DNA from: Thermoanaerobaculia bacterium | Lineage (GTDB): Bacteria; Acidobacteriota; Thermoanaerobaculia; UBA5066 | Direction of reading: 5' to 3' | DNA length: 6,398 bases | Assembly: GCA_023717585.1 (NCBI GenBank) | Contig: JAMQPJ010000017.1 | Location: 1 to 6,398 of the forward strand | In this document: piece by piece, positions 6,066 to 6,398 of the stretch | Layout: the number at the start of each line of letters is the position of its first letter | Position numbering within the stretch: the stretch's first letter is position 1 | Translations under genes and position numbers: made by a program | The notes under the pieces: generated by a model | Told to the model about the DNA's origin: nothing | The model's input: only the letters and a program-made list of their open reading frames with translations | The model's database searches: none

Positions 6066-6136
6066 CCCGTGATTCTAGAGGCAGCCGCCGCGCTAGACTT
6101 CAATCGTCTCCGGGCAGCGGTCCGGCGGAGGTTTCA
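6066..6136. promoter_or_regulatory. Divergent promoter region purC / aminopeptidase
   Basis: A 71-nt gap between divergent genes. Toward purC (minus strand) there is TAGAAT (6077-6072, five of six matches to TATAAT) and TTGAAG (6103-6098), with a long 20-nt spacer; an overlapping TCTAGA gives 18 nt. TAGAAT ends six nt before the purC ATG, so transcription would begin at about the start codon. Toward the aminopeptidase, TAGACT (6094-6099) is a weaker -10 candidate without a clear -35. The two putative promoters would overlap. This rests on eye-matching of short motifs. Confidence 0.35.
6127..6131 (+). promoter_or_regulatory. Shine-Dalgarno fixing a TTG start
   Basis: GGAGG five nt before the TTG at 6137. 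No ATG or GTG in that frame is as well placed, so it sets the start of the aminopeptidase-like gene. Confidence 0.7.
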
Positions 6137-6398
6137 TTGCTCAAGATCTCGATCCTGAACGGCCAGGCTCGCAAGGCGCGCGTCGACGCCCATGTCGTGT
6201 TCGCGGCCGGGGAGGGCCGCACCAAGGCCCTGGCGTCGCTTCCGGCCGATCTCAGGGCGCGCGTCGCTGCCGCCGCGCCCGCCGCTCCGGCGGCCGACGG
6301 AGCCGTCTTCACTCTTCCCCTGGAGCGCAAGGGGGCGGCGCGCCTTTACGTCCTCGGCGCCGGCAAGGAGACGGAGATCACCCCGCGAAAAGCGAGGG
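6137..6398 (+). CDS. pepA: Leucyl aminopeptidase-like protein, M17 family N-terminal domain (3' partial)
   Basis: The frame from the TTG at 6137 is open to the window edge, giving 87 residues. The product starts MLKISILNGQARKARVDAHV and reaches ARLYVLGAGKETEITPRKAR at the end. The last stretch resembles the N-terminal domain of M17 leucyl aminopeptidases (E. coli PepA has RILLIGCGKERELDERQ at the matching place). The N-terminal domain is the poorly conserved half; the metal-binding catalytic domain (motif NTDAEGRL) would lie beyond the window, so activity cannot be judged. A hypervariable Ala/Pro-rich stretch lies at about 47-58. The start is supported by GGAGG five nt upstream. The product would be a cytoplasmic, metal-dependent exopeptidase releasing N-terminal residues. 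The family call is by resemblance of a short region. Confidence 0.72.
   Translation, partial: MLKISILNGQARKARVDAHVVFAAGEGRTKALASLPADLRARVAAAAPAAPAADGAVFTLPLERKGAARLYVLGAGKETEITPRKAR

Noticed and set aside
5580..6158. A 192-codon plus-strand frame across purC
   Set aside because: It is antisense to purC, which has all its family motifs, and its translation shows no domain. The real plus-strand gene here starts at 6137 in another frame.

Overview
The window is a gene-dense, high-G+C (about two-thirds by eye) piece of a bacterial chromosome. It looks like a diderm (Gram-negative-type) organism, because it carries an Mla/MCE lipid-transport module whose substrate-binding protein ends in a beta-rich, outer-membrane-like domain. 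The high G+C, the MCE-plus-barrel-like protein and the long-form PurC would fit Acidobacteriota, Myxococcota or other 'deltaproteobacterial' lineages. That placement is inference, since no rRNA or other phylogenetic marker is present.

Layout. (1) Positions 1-2894, plus strand: the 3' part of an MlaE permease, then an MlaF ATPase, then an MCE-domain protein (MlaD-like), tightly packed as one transcription unit. Together they form the inner-membrane core of a phospholipid transporter. No mlaC or mlaB (STAS) gene follows. (2) 2903-4276, plus strand: a full-length RadA/Sms DNA-repair ATPase starts only 8 nt after the MCE gene and is probably co-transcribed with it. (3) 4292-4489, minus strand: a 65-residue, very hydrophobic small membrane protein, convergent with radA and preceded by a strong Shine-Dalgarno. 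(4) 4605-5126, plus strand: a ferritin-like/rubrerythrin-type four-helix protein with two E-x-x-H motifs, divergent from the small membrane protein. (5) 5169-6065, minus strand: purC, SAICAR synthase of purine biosynthesis, convergent with the ferritin-like gene. (6) 6137 to the window end, plus strand: the N-terminal part of a leucyl aminopeptidase-like gene (M17) with a TTG start. It is divergent from purC across a 71-nt gap that may hold overlapping promoters.

The first three genes clearly work together. The rest are housekeeping or stress genes with no evident shared pathway. There are no tRNAs, rRNAs, mobile elements, CRISPR arrays or gene-free stretches over 300 nt. Most of this is ordinary core genome. 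The points worth a second look are the MCE protein with a built-in beta domain, the lack of mlaC/mlaB beside it, the start-codon problem of mlaF, and a possibly leaderless purC. I did not find a convincing undescribed system.
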